From assembly GCF_001895045.1 (NCBI RefSeq), contig NZ_BDAM01000009.1, positions 1 through 64,000 of the forward strand: a stretch of DNA of 64,000 nucleotides, written 5' to 3'. Position numbers and translations under genes: made by a program. This DNA comes from Rhodococcus coprophilus NBRC 100603. Lineage in GTDB: Bacteria; Actinomycetota; Actinomycetes; Mycobacteriales; Mycobacteriaceae. Position 1 is the first letter of the stretch. Every line of letters begins with the position of its first letter. Of this stretch, positions 19,105 to 30,723 are shown in pieces. The notes beneath the pieces are model-generated. The model did not search any database. It worked only from the letters and a program-made list of their open reading frames with translations, and was not told where the DNA came from.

Positions 19105-22100
19105 TCACCCGAATTCCATGGCGAACTCGTCGATCTCCGACTGGTCGAGCCCGCCGAGGGTCAGATCCGACGGGGTGAAACCACCGGCATCTCCCGCCGA
19201 CGCATGCAGGGCCAGCGCCTCCAACGCCGCGACCCACGCGCTCACGAGGTCTGCCACCAGATGCTCGGGCACCAGCGCCGGGCTGTATCCGAAAGAGCCG
19301 CGAAGCATCGGCCCCTCGACCGTCTCGTCCGTGAACACACCGATCTCCAGCGCGTGGTTGACCGGCATGTCCGCCTCTGTGGCACCGCCCAGCGCGGACG
19401 ATTCGGGTGCGCTCGACCACGGGCGCCCCTCCGCCTCACCGAGAGTCAGCCTGCCGAGGTAGTTGAATCCGATCTCCGGGACCACCGCCGACGCCAGGAC
19501 GCGCCGCCCCTCGTCGTCGAGGTACCGGAGGATTCCGAAACCTATTCCGCTGTCCGGTATCTCACGAAGTTGTTCCTTCACCCGCTTGAGTGCCTCGCCC
19601 GCGTCCCGCCCGGCGCCGAAAGCCGCGTCGAGGTCGGTTCCCGACACGTCCAGCCGCACCGGGTACAGACTCGTGAACCATCCCACGGTCCCCGAGAGGT
19701 CGGCTTCCGGCACCGCCTGTTCCTCGCGCCCGTGGCCTTCGAGATCCACGGCGACCGCGCCCGCACCGCAGACCCGTGCGGTGGCAAGGGCCAGGGCTGC
19801 GAGCAGCACGTCCTCGACCCCGGCGTGGAATTGTTCGGGCACCGTTGTGAGCAGCGCTTCGGTCACCGCGACCGGCACCTCCACGTGGGCCTGCGCCGTG
19901 GCGGACATCGTGTCGCGTTCGGGATCCACACTGCGCGAGCCGATCCGGACGCGCCCCTCTCCCGAGGTGATGCGACTCCACATCGGGAGTTCGGCACGCC
20001 GCGCCGGAGCGGCCTCGAGCAGCCCACGAGCCCAGACCCGCAGCGGGGTACCGGACCGGACCGGCGCGGTCCCCGCGACCGCGTCGGCGAGGTCCGGAAC
20101 CAGAATCCGCCAGGACACGCCGTCGATCACCAGGTGGTGCACCGCGAGCAGCACCCGGCCCTGCGCGCCGGGTCCGGCGTCGAAGAACACCACCCGGACG
20201 AGTTCACCGGACGCCGGGTCCAGCGCCGCGTAGGCATCCTCGGTGGCTGCGACGATCACCGGGGACGGGTCGTCGAGGCCCGAGATGTCGACGCGGGTCA
20301 CCACATCGGCGGCCCGGACCGCCCCCACCGGCAGGATCTCGAGGGTGCGGGCGGCGGAGTCGAATACCGAACGCAGCGCGTCGTGCACGTCGAGTACCGA
20401 CTGCACGGCGCCGGTCAGCGATTCGAGGGTCAGCCCTTCGGGAGTCCGCAGCAACCTCGACTGCGCGTACCTGGCGTACGGCCCGCCGCGCTCGAGCAGG
20501 TCGTGGACGATCGGCGTCGCCGGAACGCTCCCGATCGCCGCCTCGATATCTGTGTGCCCGCCGCCTGCGTCCAGCTCCACGACACCCGAAAGGCCGGCGA
20601 CCGTCCGGTGTTCGAACACGTGCCGGGCGGTGAACCGCAGTCCCGCTGCGCGTGCCTTGGACACGAGCTGGATCGACACGATCGAATCGCCGCCGAGCGA
20701 GAAGAAGTCGTCGTCGACACCCACCGCGTCGAGTCCGAGCACTGCGGCCACGACGTCGCAGAGCCGTCGCTCGACGTCGTTGTCCGCCTGCCGTCCGGCG
20801 CTCGTGGGCGCGAACACCGGGGACGGGAGCGCGGCCCGGTCGACCTTGCCGTTGGCGGTGAGCGGGAACTCGCCGAGTACCACCACCGCGGCGGGGACCA
20901 TGTGGGCGGGCAGCCGTTCGGCCGCATACGCTCGCACTGCCTCGCCGTCCACCTCTGCACTTCCGTGCAGAGCGCTTCCCGGCACGATGATGTAGCCGAC
21001 GAGACGCCTGCGCCCGGGCTCGTCCTCCCGGGCGAGCACCGCGGCTCCCGACACGGCGGGGTGGCCCGCGAGTACCGTCTCGATCTCACCGAGTTCGATG
21101 CGGAACCCGCGGATTTTGACCTGATCGTCTTTGCGGCCGAGGTATTCGAGCCGGTGAGGAGCGCGAGACGTCCATCGCACTGTGTCACCGGTTCGGTAGA
21201 GCCGGCTCCCCGGTGCGCCGAACGGATCCGCGACGAACCTGCTCGCGGTCAGGCCGTACCGGCCCAGGTACCCCCGGGTGACGTGTGGGCCTCCGACGTA
21301 CAGTTCCCCCGGCACCCCCGGCGGCACCGGTCGCAGGTAGTGGTCGAGCACGAGTGCACGGCCACCGACGACGGGTTCTCCGATGTGCGGTGCGAGGTCC
21401 GGTGTCATCAGCGCGGCGGTCGCGTCCACCGTGCATTCGGTGGGGCCGTAGATGTTCAGCGCGCGCAGACCCGGTGTGGACGCCAGCGTTGCCCACAGCT
21501 CGGCGGGTACCGCCTCACCCCCCACAGCGAGCACCGTCGGCCGGTGCACCGCATCCGCATCGAGGAGACCTTCCGCGACGAGTTGTGTCATCAGTACCGG
21601 CGCGCAGTCCAGGGCGTCGATCCGGTGTTCGCGAACGTAACCGACGATGCCCTCGGCGTCGGCGGTCAGCGCGTCCGGAAGGACGTGCACCGTGTGACCG
21701 CCGAGCATTGCCAGCAACTGCTCGACCGACGAATCGAACGCGAAGGTGTAGCTGAGGAGTACCCGCAGTCGCCGCTCCTCCGGATCGCCGTAGGTGCGGG
21801 AACGCACCGTCTCCCAGAGGTTCACCACACCGCGGTGGGGCACCACGACACCCTTGGGCTGCCCGGTGGAACCGGAGGTGTAGACCACGTAGGCCGCGTC
21901 GTCCGCCCCGGCAAGACCCCGCGGCCCTGCGGCCGGAACCGGATTCGTCTGCGCGGCGCCGCACTGTGCCACCGCAGCATCGTCGAGGACGACGGTCACA
22001 CCCGCGTCACGCATCATGTAGTCGATGCGCTCGGCCGGGTAGTCGGGGTCGAGGGCAAGGTAGGCCCCGCCGGACTTCCACACACCGAGGATCGCCGCAA

Positions 22101-25100
22101 CCACCGCGCTTCCACGCGAAATCCGCAGTCCCACAATGGTTTCAGGTCCGGCACCGCGCCCGAGCAGGGCATCGGCGATCCGGTCGGACCACGCGTCGAG
22201 TTCGGCGAACGTCACGGTCTTGGCGGCGGAGACGACGGCGGGCTGATCGGGCACCGCAGCGACCGTGCGGGCGAACAGGTCGACGAGCGTCGCCGGGCCC
22301 GACTCCGGTCGTTCGGTGTCAGGGTTCGGCCTGCCGGCGCGGAGCCGTTCACGTTCGGCATCGGACAGCAGGTCGATCCGGGAGAGCACACGGTCGGGAT
22401 CTCCCGCGAGAGCGGCGAATGCGCGCACCACCCGCGCCGCGAACGACTCCGCGGTGTGGTGGTCGAACAGATCACGGGCATATTCGACGCGTACCCGCAT
22501 GGATCCGTCCGGTGTGTCGACCACATCGAAGGTCAGATCGAACATCGCGGCGTCGTTGGGCACGAGTGACACGTCGGGCGAAAGATCTTCGAATGCGGTC
22601 AGCGCCGGAGGGTTTCGATACTGGGCCATCACCTGGAACAACGGATGTCGGGAAGCGCTGCGTTCGGGTTCGAGCGCCTCGACGACCCGGTCGAAGGACA
22701 CGTCCTGATGAGCGTACGCAGCGATATCGGCACTCTTGATGCGGGCCAGCAGTTCCCGGACGGTCGGGTCACCGGAGAGATCGGTGCGCAACACCACCAT
22801 GTTGACGAAGAATCCCACGAGGTCGTCGAGTTCCGATGCGGGGCGGCCCGCAGTCGGGGAACCGATCGGGATGTCCTCCCCCGCCCCGCTGTGGGACAGA
22901 GCCAGCGCCACCGCAGCATGGACCATCATGAACATCGTCGCACCGGTGTCGCGACCGGCGGCGCGCACGGCTTCGGCGAGGCCGGGCGGAACCTCCACTT
23001 CCACACCCCCACCGGCGAACGACGCGACGGCCGGCCTGGACCGATCCGTCGGCAGATCGAGTTCCGCGGGGAGCCCGGCGAGTTCGCTGCGCCAGAAGGC
23101 GAGCTGGCGTCCGGCGACCGTGGTCTCGTCTTGTGGGTCGCCGAGCAGTTCTCGTTGCCACACCGCGTAATCGGTGTACTGGACGGGCAGCGGTGCCGGT
23201 TGCGCCGGGGCGCCACCGGTGTGAGCGGCGTAGTAGGCCCCGAGGTCACGCAACAGGATCGGGGTGGACAGCTCGTCGCTCGCGATGTGGTGCACGAGCA
23301 GCAACAGGATGCTCTCGCCGGGGGCGACAGTGAACAACCGGACCCGTAGCGGAATCTCGCGTTCGAGGTCGAAGGCGTAGCGCGCCGCCGACCGCACGTC
23401 GTCTTCCGCCGTGTCCGGGGTGGTCTCCACGACCGCGAACGGGGTCTCGACCTCACCCAGCACACGCTGCAGCCCTGTGCCGTCCCGCTCGGTCAGCACG
23501 GTGCGCAGGCTTCCGTGGCGCGCGAGCACGTCCGCCACGGCCCGGCGCATCGCGGTGTGGTCGACGTCTCCGTGCAACCGCACCGTCAAAGGCACGTTGT
23601 AGGTCGGGCTGGGCCCGTCCATCCGGAAGAGGAACCACAGGCGCTGCTGCGAGAACGACAACGGGACGAGGTCACCGTGGTGCCCCGCGACCAGCGGCGG
23701 ACGCTCGGGTCCGTCCGCGACCCCCGCGCTCTCGCACCGCACGGCGAGCCCGGCGACGGTCGGATGATCGAACACCTCGCGAAGGGCCAGTTCCACCCCG
23801 AGGCTGTCGCGAACCCGGGCGAGGAGCTTTGCCGCCGACAACGAATGCCCGCCGAGTGCGAAGAAGTCGTCGTCGACACCCACCGTTTCGAGCCCCAGAA
23901 TGTCGGAGAAGAGCTCACACAGACGACGCTCGAGGTCGGTCGACGGTGCCCGCGACGATACGAGAGCGCCGAAATCCGGGGCCGGAAGGGCCTTCCGGTC
24001 CAGTTTCCCGTTCGACGTGAGCGGCAGTTCGGCAAGTACGACGAGGGCGGCCGGCACCATGGCTGCGGGCAGCCACTCGGTCAGTTGTGCTCGTGCCGCT
24101 ACGGGGTCGAGCGCATCGCCGACGAGGTAACCCACGAGTTGTGCGGTGCCCGCGGCGTCCGTGTGAATCGCCGAGACAGCGCGCACCACGCCCGGCAGGC
24201 GCAGCAACGCCGCGTCGACCTCCCCGAGTTCGATACGGAAACCGCGCACCTTGACCTGGTTGTCGACGCGTCCGCGATAGACGATGCGGCCCTCCGGGGT
24301 CCACATCACGCGGTCACCGGTGCGGTAGAGCCTCGCGTGCACGGGATCACCCGAGTCGCCGGCGAACGGGTTCGCAACGAATCGGGCCGCGGTGAGGGAC
24401 GGAGCGTCGAGATAGCCGCGGACGACCCCCGGACCTGACAGGTACAGCTCACCCTCGGTACCCGGCGGCACCGGCGCGAGACCCGAATCGAGGAGGTAGG
24501 CACGCAGGTTCGCTACCGGGCGGCCCACCACCGGTGTCTCACTGTCGTGGACCTCGGCGACGAGCGCATCGACGCTGCATTCGGTGGGTCCGTAGAAGTT
24601 GAACGCGGCGCCCCGGCGCGCGCGCAGGTTGTCCCACAGCCGGGCGGTCGCTGCGTCGCCTCCGAAGCCGAGGGTGGAGACGGCATCCTCGGGGAGCATC
24701 CCGTCCTCGACCACCTGATCGAGTTGGGCCGGCGACAGTTCCACGAAGTCCCAGCGCTCACGGAGGGCCTGTTCGGTGAGCAGTGCCGGATCGCGTTGCG
24801 CGAGTTCGTCGACGATGTGGAGGGTATGGCCTGCGAGCATCCACAACAGCGGCTGTACCGAGGCATCGAAGGCGAGCGACCAGGCGAGGCCCAGGTCGAG
24901 GTGCTCGTGGCCGGCTTCCTTCTCGGCACGGGTGAACACCTGCTCGCGGTGGCTGTGAAGGAGGTTGACCAGACCGCGGTGGGGAGCGACCACGCCCTTG
25001 GGCCGGCCCGTGGATCCGGAGGTGTAGATGACGTACGCGACGGAGTCCGGTGTCGGTGCCGGCCGCCCGACGGGCACCTGTCCCCGCTCCCCCGCGCCGT

Positions 25101-26931
25101 CGAGTTCTGTCGCGCCGGAGAGGTCGATCTCGTCGAGCCTGATCCGGTGCACGGTTGGGTCGGCGTCCGCGACCCGGCCGTCCGTGGCCGGAGAGGTCAG
25201 CACGTACGCAGGCGATGCGTCGGACAGTACGTGCGCGAGGCGTTCGAGTGGCTGGTCGATGTCGATCGGCACGTACGCCGCACCGGTCTCGAGGACCGCG
25301 AAGATCGCGACCACGGCCTCGACGGTGCGCGGCAGTGCGATCGCGATTCTCGGTTCGGCGGCGCCGCCGAGACCCTCCGATACGAGGTGCCGCGCGAGGC
25401 GGTCCACCCGCGTGCGCAATTGGGCGTAGGTCAGTGTGGTGGTCGCGTCCGCTACCGCCGCCACGTCGGGTGTCGCTTCCGCCTGGCGATCCAACAGATC
25501 GACGAGAGTCAGGCCCGGTTCGACCGGAACGTCCGGAGATGCGCTCCAGCGCTGAAGGATCCGTTCCCGCTCACCGGGAGTGAGGATCGGGAGCTGTGCG
25601 AGGGGGGTCGCTGGGTCCAGGGTGCTCACGGCGTCGAACAACTGCTCGAGTCGCGCGACGTGGAGCTGCAGTGCCTCGTCGTCGTAGATGTCGGCGTCGA
25701 CGTCGACGAAGACTTCCAGTCCGGCGCTCTCGTCGAGAGGCCGCACGGTGATCATGAAATCTTGGAGCGGGCCGCGAGCGACCGAATGTACGGCGGCGCT
25801 GATGTCGGCGAAGCGGAACCGGTCGCCGAACGGTTTCACGTTGACGGACGGCCCGATCACCCCGCGTGATCCGGCGGGTAGCCGCAGGTCGCGCTGGATG
25901 TCCTCACCGCGGTAGCGGTAGTGCCTGCGGCACAGGGCAACCGAATCGCGGACCTGTCCGACGAGTTCGGACAGGGTGTTCCGCGCGGCCGGGCGCAGCC
26001 GCAGCGGTACGACGTTGACCGCGGTCATCGGCACGTTCAGTGCGGCGGAGCCGAGCCTGTTCATCACCGGGAACCCGAGGGTGAGGTCCTCCCGTCCGGT
26101 TGCGCCGCGGAGATACGCCGCCACCAGCGCCGTCACCGCGTCGCCCCAGCTTCCGCGGGCCGATTTGCCGAGTGCGGCAAGCCCGCTCTGCCGGCGTGCG
26201 TCGAGCGTGAACCGGGCGGCGCGGGAGCGCCGGGCGATCCCGGTCGCGCCGGGCCGCAACGCGACCGCTTCCTCGACGTCGGCGAGATAGCCGGACCAGA
26301 ACGCACGGTCGTCGGCGAAGGCGTCCGAGTCGCGGTAGCTCTGTTCTTCGCGCACCACCGGTTCGACGGGGCCGAAGCGGTGGGCGGGGGTTTCCGCACC
26401 CGTCACGAGTGCGGTGTAGTGCTCACCGATCCGGCGGTTGAACAGGGAGAACCCGAAGGCATCGAAAACGAGGTGGTGGCCGCACACGTACAGGACGACC
26501 CGGTCGTCCGCGAGCCGCAACACGGCGGCACGGACACACAGGTCGACGGCCGGATCTATCGCGCGCGCCAGGTCGTTCGCCATCCACTCGTGGGCAGCCG
26601 CCCACACGTCCGGGGCGCCGTGGGTGTGGCGGGCGCGGCCCGCGCGCAGATCCACCACCGGAGGCTCGTCCAGCCGTCGCTGCCCGGGAAACTGTACGAC
26701 CGTACCGTCGTGCTGCACTTCGAACGAGGCGACGAGCGCCTCGCAGTCGTCGGCCGCGTTGCGAACCGCGGTGACCAGGGCGTCCGTATCGACCGTTCCG
26801 CGCAGTTCGATGCATTCGGACGTGTTGAAGATCGGGTTGTCGGGGGTCAGTTGCTGGGCGAACCATACGCCCGTCTGGGCGCGCGTGAGCGCCAGTCCTG
26901 TGGTCGACGGCCTGGACGTGGGCACCGGCAT
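19105..26931 (-). CDS. Two-module NRPS with starter C domain, C-A-PCP-C-A-PCP-E
   Basis: A 2608-residue synthetase. Domains by motif: starter C (HHLVFDA about 152; the usual final Gly is Ala), A ([11 protein letters not shown] about 636), PCP (GGHS about 1027), C (HHIASDE about 1214), A ([11 protein letters not shown] about 1684), PCP (GGDS about 2080), E ([11 protein letters not shown] about 2265, EGHGREE, GFNYLGR). The N-terminal segment [14 protein letters not shown] with PIFNT resembles the EntF/DhbF domain that accepts the dihydroxybenzoyl group. The GGHS carrier precedes a non-epimerising step and the GGDS carrier precedes the E domain, as expected. By-eye A codes are DAQEGGFVDK and DSEDAGIVDK; the acidic residues in the second hint at a basic or polar amino acid. 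Divergent from the dhb operon across a shared iron box. Confidence 0.95.
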   Translation of the reverse strand: MPVPTSRPSTTGLALTRAQTGVWFAQQLTPDNPIFNTSECIELRGTVDTDALVTAVRNAADDCEALVASFEVQHDGTVVQFPGQRRLDEPPVVDLRAGRARHTHGAPDVWAAAHEWMANDLARAIDPAVDLCVRAAVLRLADDRVVLYVCGHHLVFDAFGFSLFNRRIGEHYTALVTGAETPAHRFGPVEPVVREEQSYRDSDAFADDRAFWSGYLADVEEAVALRPGATGIARRSRAARFTLDARRQSGLAALGKSARGSWGDAVTALVAAYLRGATGREDLTLGFPVMNRLGSAALNVPMTAVNVVPLRLRPAARNTLSELVGQVRDSVALCRRHYRYRGEDIQRDLRLPAGSRGVIGPSVNVKPFGDRFRFADISAAVHSVARGPLQDFMITVRPLDESAGLEVFVDVDADIYDDEALQLHVARLEQLFDAVSTLDPATPLAQLPILTPGERERILQRWSASPDVPVEPGLTLVDLLDRQAEATPDVAAVADATTTLTYAQLRTRVDRLARHLVSEGLGGAAEPRIAIALPRTVEAVVAIFAVLETGAAYVPIDIDQPLERLAHVLSDASPAYVLTSPATDGRVADADPTVHRIRLDEIDLSGATELDGAGERGQVPVGRPAPTPDSVAYVIYTSGSTGRPKGVVAPHRGLVNLLHSHREQVFTRAEKEAGHEHLDLGLAWSLAFDASVQPLLWMLAGHTLHIVDELAQRDPALLTEQALRERWDFVELSPAQLDQVVEDGMLPEDAVSTLGFGGDAATARLWDNLRARRGAAFNFYGPTECSVDALVAEVHDSETPVVGRPVANLRAYLLDSGLAPVPPGTEGELYLSGPGVVRGYLDAPSLTAARFVANPFAGDSGDPVHARLYRTGDRVMWTPEGRIVYRGRVDNQVKVRGFRIELGEVDAALLRLPGVVRAVSAIHTDAAGTAQLVGYLVGDALDPVAARAQLTEWLPAAMVPAALVVLAELPLTSNGKLDRKALPAPDFGALVSSRAPSTDLERRLCELFSDILGLETVGVDDDFFALGGHSLSAAKLLARVRDSLGVELALREVFDHPTVAGLAVRCESAGVADGPERPPLVAGHHGDLVPLSFSQQRLWFLFRMDGPSPTYNVPLTVRLHGDVDHTAMRRAVADVLARHGSLRTVLTERDGTGLQRVLGEVETPFAVVETTPDTAEDDVRSAARYAFDLEREIPLRVRLFTVAPGESILLLLVHHIASDELSTPILLRDLGAYYAAHTGGAPAQPAPLPVQYTDYAVWQRELLGDPQDETTVAGRQLAFWRSELAGLPAELDLPTDRSRPAVASFAGGGVEVEVPPGLAEAVRAAGRDTGATMFMMVHAAVALALSHSGAGEDIPIGSPTAGRPASELDDLVGFFVNMVVLRTDLSGDPTVRELLARIKSADIAAYAHQDVSFDRVVEALEPERSASRHPLFQVMAQYRNPPALTAFEDLSPDVSLVPNDAAMFDLTFDVVDTPDGSMRVRVEYARDLFDHHTAESFAARVVRAFAALAGDPDRVLSRIDLLSDAERERLRAGRPNPDTERPESGPATLVDLFARTVAAVPDQPAVVSAAKTVTFAELDAWSDRIADALLGRGAGPETIVGLRISRGSAVVAAILGVWKSGGAYLALDPDYPAERIDYMMRDAGVTVVLDDAAVAQCGAAQTNPVPAAGPRGLAGADDAAYVVYTSGSTGQPKGVVVPHRGVVNLWETVRSRTYGDPEERRLRVLLSYTFAFDSSVEQLLAMLGGHTVHVLPDALTADAEGIVGYVREHRIDALDCAPVLMTQLVAEGLLDADAVHRPTVLAVGGEAVPAELWATLASTPGLRALNIYGPTECTVDATAALMTPDLAPHIGEPVVGGRALVLDHYLRPVPPGVPGELYVGGPHVTRGYLGRYGLTASRFVADPFGAPGSRLYRTGDTVRWTSRAPHRLEYLGRKDDQVKIRGFRIELGEIETVLAGHPAVSGAAVLAREDEPGRRRLVGYIIVPGSALHGSAEVDGEAVRAYAAERLPAHMVPAAVVVLGEFPLTANGKVDRAALPSPVFAPTSAGRQADNDVERRLCDVVAAVLGLDAVGVDDDFFSLGGDSIVSIQLVSKARAAGLRFTARHVFEHRTVAGLSGVVELDAGGGHTDIEAAIGSVPATPIVHDLLERGGPYARYAQSRLLRTPEGLTLESLTGAVQSVLDVHDALRSVFDSAARTLEILPVGAVRAADVVTRVDISGLDDPSPVIVAATEDAYAALDPASGELVRVVFFDAGPGAQGRVLLAVHHLVIDGVSWRILVPDLADAVAGTAPVRSGTPLRVWARGLLEAAPARRAELPMWSRITSGEGRVRIGSRSVDPERDTMSATAQAHVEVPVAVTEALLTTVPEQFHAGVEDVLLAALALATARVCGAGAVAVDLEGHGREEQAVPEADLSGTVGWFTSLYPVRLDVSGTDLDAAFGAGRDAGEALKRVKEQLREIPDSGIGFGILRYLDDEGRRVLASAVVPEIGFNYLGRLTLGEAEGRPWSSAPESSALGGATEADMPVNHALEIGVFTDETVEGPMLRGSFGYSPALVPEHLVADLVSAWVAALEALALHASAGDAGGFTPSDLTLGGLDQSEIDEFAMEFG

Positions 26932-27011
26932 CCCCTTTTCTGCATTCGAAAACTATTGGGCGCGAGCAGAACACCCGTGTTGTGCCGACACTCGGCGACC
27001 GGAACAGTACC

Positions 27012-27030
27012 AAAGGTAAGGCTAACCGTA
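27012..27030. promoter_or_regulatory. IdeR/DtxR iron box in the NRPS/dhbC divergent promoter
   Basis: AAAGGTAAGGCTAACCGTA matches the 19-bp consensus at 14 positions, with GGTAAGGCTAACC as core. It is nearly centred in the 171-bp divergent region: 80 bp from the NRPS start and 72 bp from the dhbC start. A TATATG element directly follows on the plus strand, so binding could block both promoters. Confidence 0.8.
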
Positions 27031-27102
27031 TATGTTGCTGAGGCGATCTTGTGCAGCTTGCGCTCGATCCACCGTCTCACTCCGCTATCGAGAGGTTCGA
27101 GC

Positions 27103-28248
27103 ATGCAATCATCGGTTGTCGACACACCGACACCCGACTGTGCCGAGCGGACCGTCGCACGCCCGTTCGTGTTGTCCCGCCCCCACGGCACCGTGGTCGC
27201 CGAAGGAATCGACGACCGGTTCGACTGCGCCGACGCTGCGGCCGCCGCTCTGCGGACCGGGCACGTGCGCGCCCTCGCCGGTGCGCTCCCCTTCGACCCT
27301 GCTCACCCCGTCGCACTCACGGCACCGCACACGCTGCGGCGCACCTCCACTCCGATCGGCGCCTCGTCGCCGGCCGGCCTTCCCGCCATCCGCGTCGTAC
27401 ACACGATTCCGGCGGAAGAGACTCACATCGATCGCGTGACCACCGCACTCGCCCGGCTGCGCTCCGCCGACGACGACCTCGTCAAGGTCGTTCTCGCACG
27501 CGCACTCCGGTTGCGTTCCGAGCACCCGGTCCGGGCCGCCGACCTCATCGCACGACTTGTCGGAAACGACCCTGCCCGCAACGGCTTCGCCGTCGACCTC
27601 ACTCCCGCAGGAGATGCGTGGCGAGGACGGCAATTGATCGGGTCGAGCCCCGAGGTGCTCATCCGGCGCCGAGGCGATGTCGTCACTGCGCATCCCCTCG
27701 CGGGCTCCGCGCCGCGCCACGCCGACCCCGCAGCCGATCGCGCAGCCGCCGAACGCCTCGCCGCGTCGGAGAAGAATCTCGCCGAGCACGCGCACGTCAT
27801 CCGGGCGTTGCGCGCTGTTCTCGAACCGCTGTGCACCGACCTCGACATCCCGGACCTGCCGTCGCTGACGAGCACCAAACAGTTGTGGCATCTCGGCACT
27901 CCGGTCTCGGGACGCCTGCGCGATCGCTCCACCACAGCGCTCGATCTCGCGCTCGCGGTGCATCCGACGCCCGCGATCTGCGGGACGCCCACCGAGGCGG
28001 CACGCGATTTCATCCGCGACGTCGAAGGTGACCGCGGGTTCTACGCGGGCGCGGTCGGATGGTGCGACTCCGACGGCGACGGCGAATGGATGGTGACGAT
28101 CCGGTGCGCGGTCCTCGACGCGGACGGCACCACCCTCACCGCCTACGCCGGTGGCGGCATCGTCGCCGATTCCGATCCCGCCGACGAACTCGCCGAGACC
28201 AGCATCAAATTCGGGACCGTCCTCGACGCATTCGGAGTACGCCGATGA
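27103..28248 (+). CDS. dhbC: Isochorismate synthase
   Basis: Converts chorismate to isochorismate, the first step to 2,3-dihydroxybenzoate. It has 381 residues, normal for DhbC/EntC. The chorismate-binding signature is present: GSSPEVLIRR, then AHPLAGSAPR, TKQLWHLGTPVSG, HPTPAICGTP, and a C-terminal AYAGGGIVADSDP with the metal-binding Glu region. The ATG at 27103 follows GAGAGGTTCGAGC; the frame stays open far upstream, but only as antisense of the NRPS gene. It is first in dhbC-dhbA-dhbE-dhbB and overlaps dhbA by 4 bp. Iron-regulated by the box about 72 bp upstream. Confidence 0.96.
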   Translation: MQSSVVDTPTPDCAERTVARPFVLSRPHGTVVAEGIDDRFDCADAAAAALRTGHVRALAGALPFDPAHPVALTAPHTLRRTSTPIGASSPAGLPAIRVVHTIPAEETHIDRVTTALARLRSADDDLVKVVLARALRLRSEHPVRAADLIARLVGNDPARNGFAVDLTPAGDAWRGRQLIGSSPEVLIRRRGDVVTAHPLAGSAPRHADPAADRAAAERLAASEKNLAEHAHVIRALRAVLEPLCTDLDIPDLPSLTSTKQLWHLGTPVSGRLRDRSTTALDLALAVHPTPAICGTPTEAARDFIRDVEGDRGFYAGAVGWCDSDGDGEWMVTIRCAVLDADGTTLTAYAGGGIVADSDPADELAETSIKFGTVLDAFGVRR

Positions 28249-29015
28249 GCGCCCCCGTCACGCTCGTCGTCGGTGCCGCACAGGGCATCGGACGCGCCAC
28301 TGCCCTCACCCTGTCCCGCGCCGGACACCGACCGGTACTGCTGGACCGCGACTCCGACGGCCTGCGCAAGACCGCAGCTCTGATCGGCGACGACATCCCT
28401 GTGTATCCGGTCGACGTACGCGACGCCGACGCGATCGAGTTCGCCGTCGGCAGCATCGAATCCGACCACGGCCCCATCGAGCGACTTGCCCATGTGGCAG
28501 GCGTATTCACCACCGGGTCCGTCCTCGACTCCGATCCGGACGACTGGCAGCGCATGTTCGACGTGAACGTCACGGGGTTGCTGTCGGTGTTGCGTGCCGT
28601 GGGTCGCGTGATGCGGCAGCGCCGCTCGGGAGCGATCGTCGTGGTCGGTTCGAATTCCGCCGGGGTGCCCCGAATGGGAATGGGCGCGTACGGGTCGTCG
28701 AAGGCCGCCGCCGCAATGATCGTGCGGGTCGCCGGACTCGAACTGGCGCAGTACGGGATCCGCGCAAACATCGTCGCACCCGGTTCCACCGACACCGCGA
28801 TGCAACGGTCGCTGTGGGAGGACCCGGACGACGACGCAGGCGCGCACAGTGCCATCGACGGTGACCCGGCACAGTTCAAGGTCGGAATTCCGCTCGGGCG
28901 CATCGCCGATCCGTCCGACATCGCGGATTCGATCGAGTTCCTGCTCTCCGACCGTGCCCGGCACATCACCATGCAAGCCCTGTACGTCGACGGCGGCGCG
29001 ACTCTCCGCGCCTGA
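28245..29015 (+). CDS. dhbA: 2,3-dihydro-2,3-dihydroxybenzoate dehydrogenase
   Basis: A 256-residue short-chain dehydrogenase, expected to oxidise 2,3-dihydro-DHB to 2,3-dihydroxybenzoate with NAD+. The Rossmann glycine motif is VVGAAQGIGRA and the catalytic Ser region is VVGSNSAGVP. Tyr and Lys sit in AYGSSKAAAA, and APGSTDTAMQ is the family's C-terminal signature. The start codon overlaps the dhbC stop (ATGA), indicating translational coupling. Position third in the pathway and neighbours on both sides in the same pathway make the assignment secure despite the broad SDR family. Confidence 0.95.
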   Translation: MSAPVTLVVGAAQGIGRATALTLSRAGHRPVLLDRDSDGLRKTAALIGDDIPVYPVDVRDADAIEFAVGSIESDHGPIERLAHVAGVFTTGSVLDSDPDDWQRMFDVNVTGLLSVLRAVGRVMRQRRSGAIVVVGSNSAGVPRMGMGAYGSSKAAAAMIVRVAGLELAQYGIRANIVAPGSTDTAMQRSLWEDPDDDAGAHSAIDGDPAQFKVGIPLGRIADPSDIADSIEFLLSDRARHITMQALYVDGGATLRA

Positions 29016-29045
29016 GACCTGTTCATCCCCGAAAGGAAACCATTC

Positions 29046-30695
29046 GTGACCTCCGGCCTACGGCGCAGTGCGCTTGCCGACATCGCCCGCTTTCCCGAGG
29101 ACTTCAGCGAGTTGTACCGCGGCGCCGGGTACTGGACCGAGGAGACGTTCGCGGAGTTCACGGCGAACCGAAGCGCGCGGTTCGCCGACCGGATCGCTGT
29201 GGTGGGACCGGACGCCACCGGCGCGCGCCGGCAGCTGACCTATCGTGATCTGGACGAGTCCGCCGCGCGCATCGCCACCGGACTCGGGTGTCTCGGTGTC
29301 CGGGCCGGCGACCGGGTCGTGCTCCAGCTGCCGAACATCGTCGAGTACACCGAAGTCCTTTTCGCGGTCTTCCGCCTCGGCGCGTTGCCGGTGTTCGCAC
29401 TGCCGGCGCACCGCGCCTCGGAGATCGGCTACTTCTGCCGTTTCGCCGATGCCGCCGCCTACATCGTTGCTGCCGAACACGGAGGATTCGATTACCGCAC
29501 GCTCGCCCGTGAGGTGACCGGCGCGCTGGAAAACCCACCGGCCGTGGTCGTCGCCGGAGACTCGGGCGAATTCGTCTCACTGGCGTCACTGCGCGAGCAG
29601 GAGCCGGCGGCGGTCGCCGGAGTCCACGCGGAGTCCGTCGCGTTCCTCCAGTTGTCCGGCGGCACAACGGGCACACCCAAACTCATTCCCCGGACCCACG
29701 CCGACTACCTCTATTCGGTGCGCGAGTCGGCACGGATCTGCGGGGTCGACGAAGACACCCGGATGCTGGTCGTACTTCCGGCCGCGCACAATTTCCCGAT
29801 GAGTTCACCGGGCATCCTCGGCGTCCTCCACGCCGGCGGAACCGTTGTGCTGGCACCGGACCCGAGCCCGGACACCGCATTCGCCCTGATCGAGGGTGAA
29901 CGCATCACGATGGCCTCGCTGGTGCCCCCGCTCGCCCTGGCGTGGTTGTCGGCGCGGGCCCGCTCCCCGCACGACCTCTCGTCGCTCGAAGTGTTGCAGG
30001 TCGGCGGTGCGAAGTTCCCCGCAGAGGCGGCCAAGCGGGTGCGCCCGGAACTCGGCTGCACACTGCAACAGGTGTTCGGAATGGCGGAGGGTCTCGTCAA
30101 CTACACCCGTCTCGAGGACGACGAAGACACGATCGTCCACACCCAGGGCCGCCCGATCAGCCCACACGACGAGATCCGTGTGCTCGACGACGCCGGCGAG
30201 CCCGTCCCCTTCGGTACGGCCGGCCATCTCCTGACTCGCGGCCCCTACACCATTCGTGGCTATTACGATGCACCCGAACACAATTCGACGGCGTTCACCG
30301 CCGACGGGTTCTACCGCACCGGCGACATCGTGCGGATCACCGAGCACGGCTACATCGTCGTCGAAGGCCGGGCGAAGGACCAGATCAACCGGGGCGGCGA
30401 GAAGATCGCAGCCGAGGAGGTCGAGAACCACCTCATCGCGCATCCCGCGGTGCTCGACGCCGCGGTGGTCTCGATGCCAGACCAGTACCTCGGTGAACGC
30501 ACGTGTGCCTTCGTCGTGACCGAGGGTGAGACACCGAAAACACTCGCCCTCAAGGCTTTCCTCCGCGACCGGGGACTCGCGGCATACAAGATCCCCGACA
30601 AGGTGCGCTTCGTCGACGCATTCCCGGTGACCGGTGTCGGCAAGATCAGCCGCAACGAACTCCGCCGGGCGCTGACCGCCGCCCTCCAGAACTGA
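29046..30695 (+). CDS. dhbE: 2,3-dihydroxybenzoate-AMP ligase
   Basis: A stand-alone aryl-adenylating enzyme of 549 residues. It activates 2,3-dihydroxybenzoate and loads it on an aryl carrier protein. Motifs: A3 [17 protein letters not shown]5 region [13 protein letters not shown] (the MAEGL form typical of DhbE/EntE), A7/A8 YRTGDIV and [14 protein letters not shown], and the C-terminal catalytic Lys in [11 protein letters not shown]. The start is GTG, with GAAAGGAAAC upstream; 30 bp separate it from dhbA. Its carrier partner is most likely the separate ArCP at 8350-8571. Confidence 0.96.
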   Translation: MTSGLRRSALADIARFPEDFSELYRGAGYWTEETFAEFTANRSARFADRIAVVGPDATGARRQLTYRDLDESAARIATGLGCLGVRAGDRVVLQLPNIVEYTEVLFAVFRLGALPVFALPAHRASEIGYFCRFADAAAYIVAAEHGGFDYRTLAREVTGALENPPAVVVAGDSGEFVSLASLREQEPAAVAGVHAESVAFLQLSGGTTGTPKLIPRTHADYLYSVRESARICGVDEDTRMLVVLPAAHNFPMSSPGILGVLHAGGTVVLAPDPSPDTAFALIEGERITMASLVPPLALAWLSARARSPHDLSSLEVLQVGGAKFPAEAAKRVRPELGCTLQQVFGMAEGLVNYTRLEDDEDTIVHTQGRPISPHDEIRVLDDAGEPVPFGTAGHLLTRGPYTIRGYYDAPEHNSTAFTADGFYRTGDIVRITEHGYIVVEGRAKDQINRGGEKIAAEEVENHLIAHPAVLDAAVVSMPDQYLGERTCAFVVTEGETPKTLALKAFLRDRGLAAYKIPDKVRFVDAFPVTGVGKISRNELRRALTAALQN

Positions 30696-30723
30696 CCGCC
30701 CTCACTGCAGAAAGCGAAAACCG

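Noticed and set aside
8586-26931. Repeated sequence inside the NRPS genes as a possible mobile or CRISPR-like repeat.
   Set aside because: The repeats are conserved C, A, PCP and E motifs in frame; no spacer-repeat periodicity.
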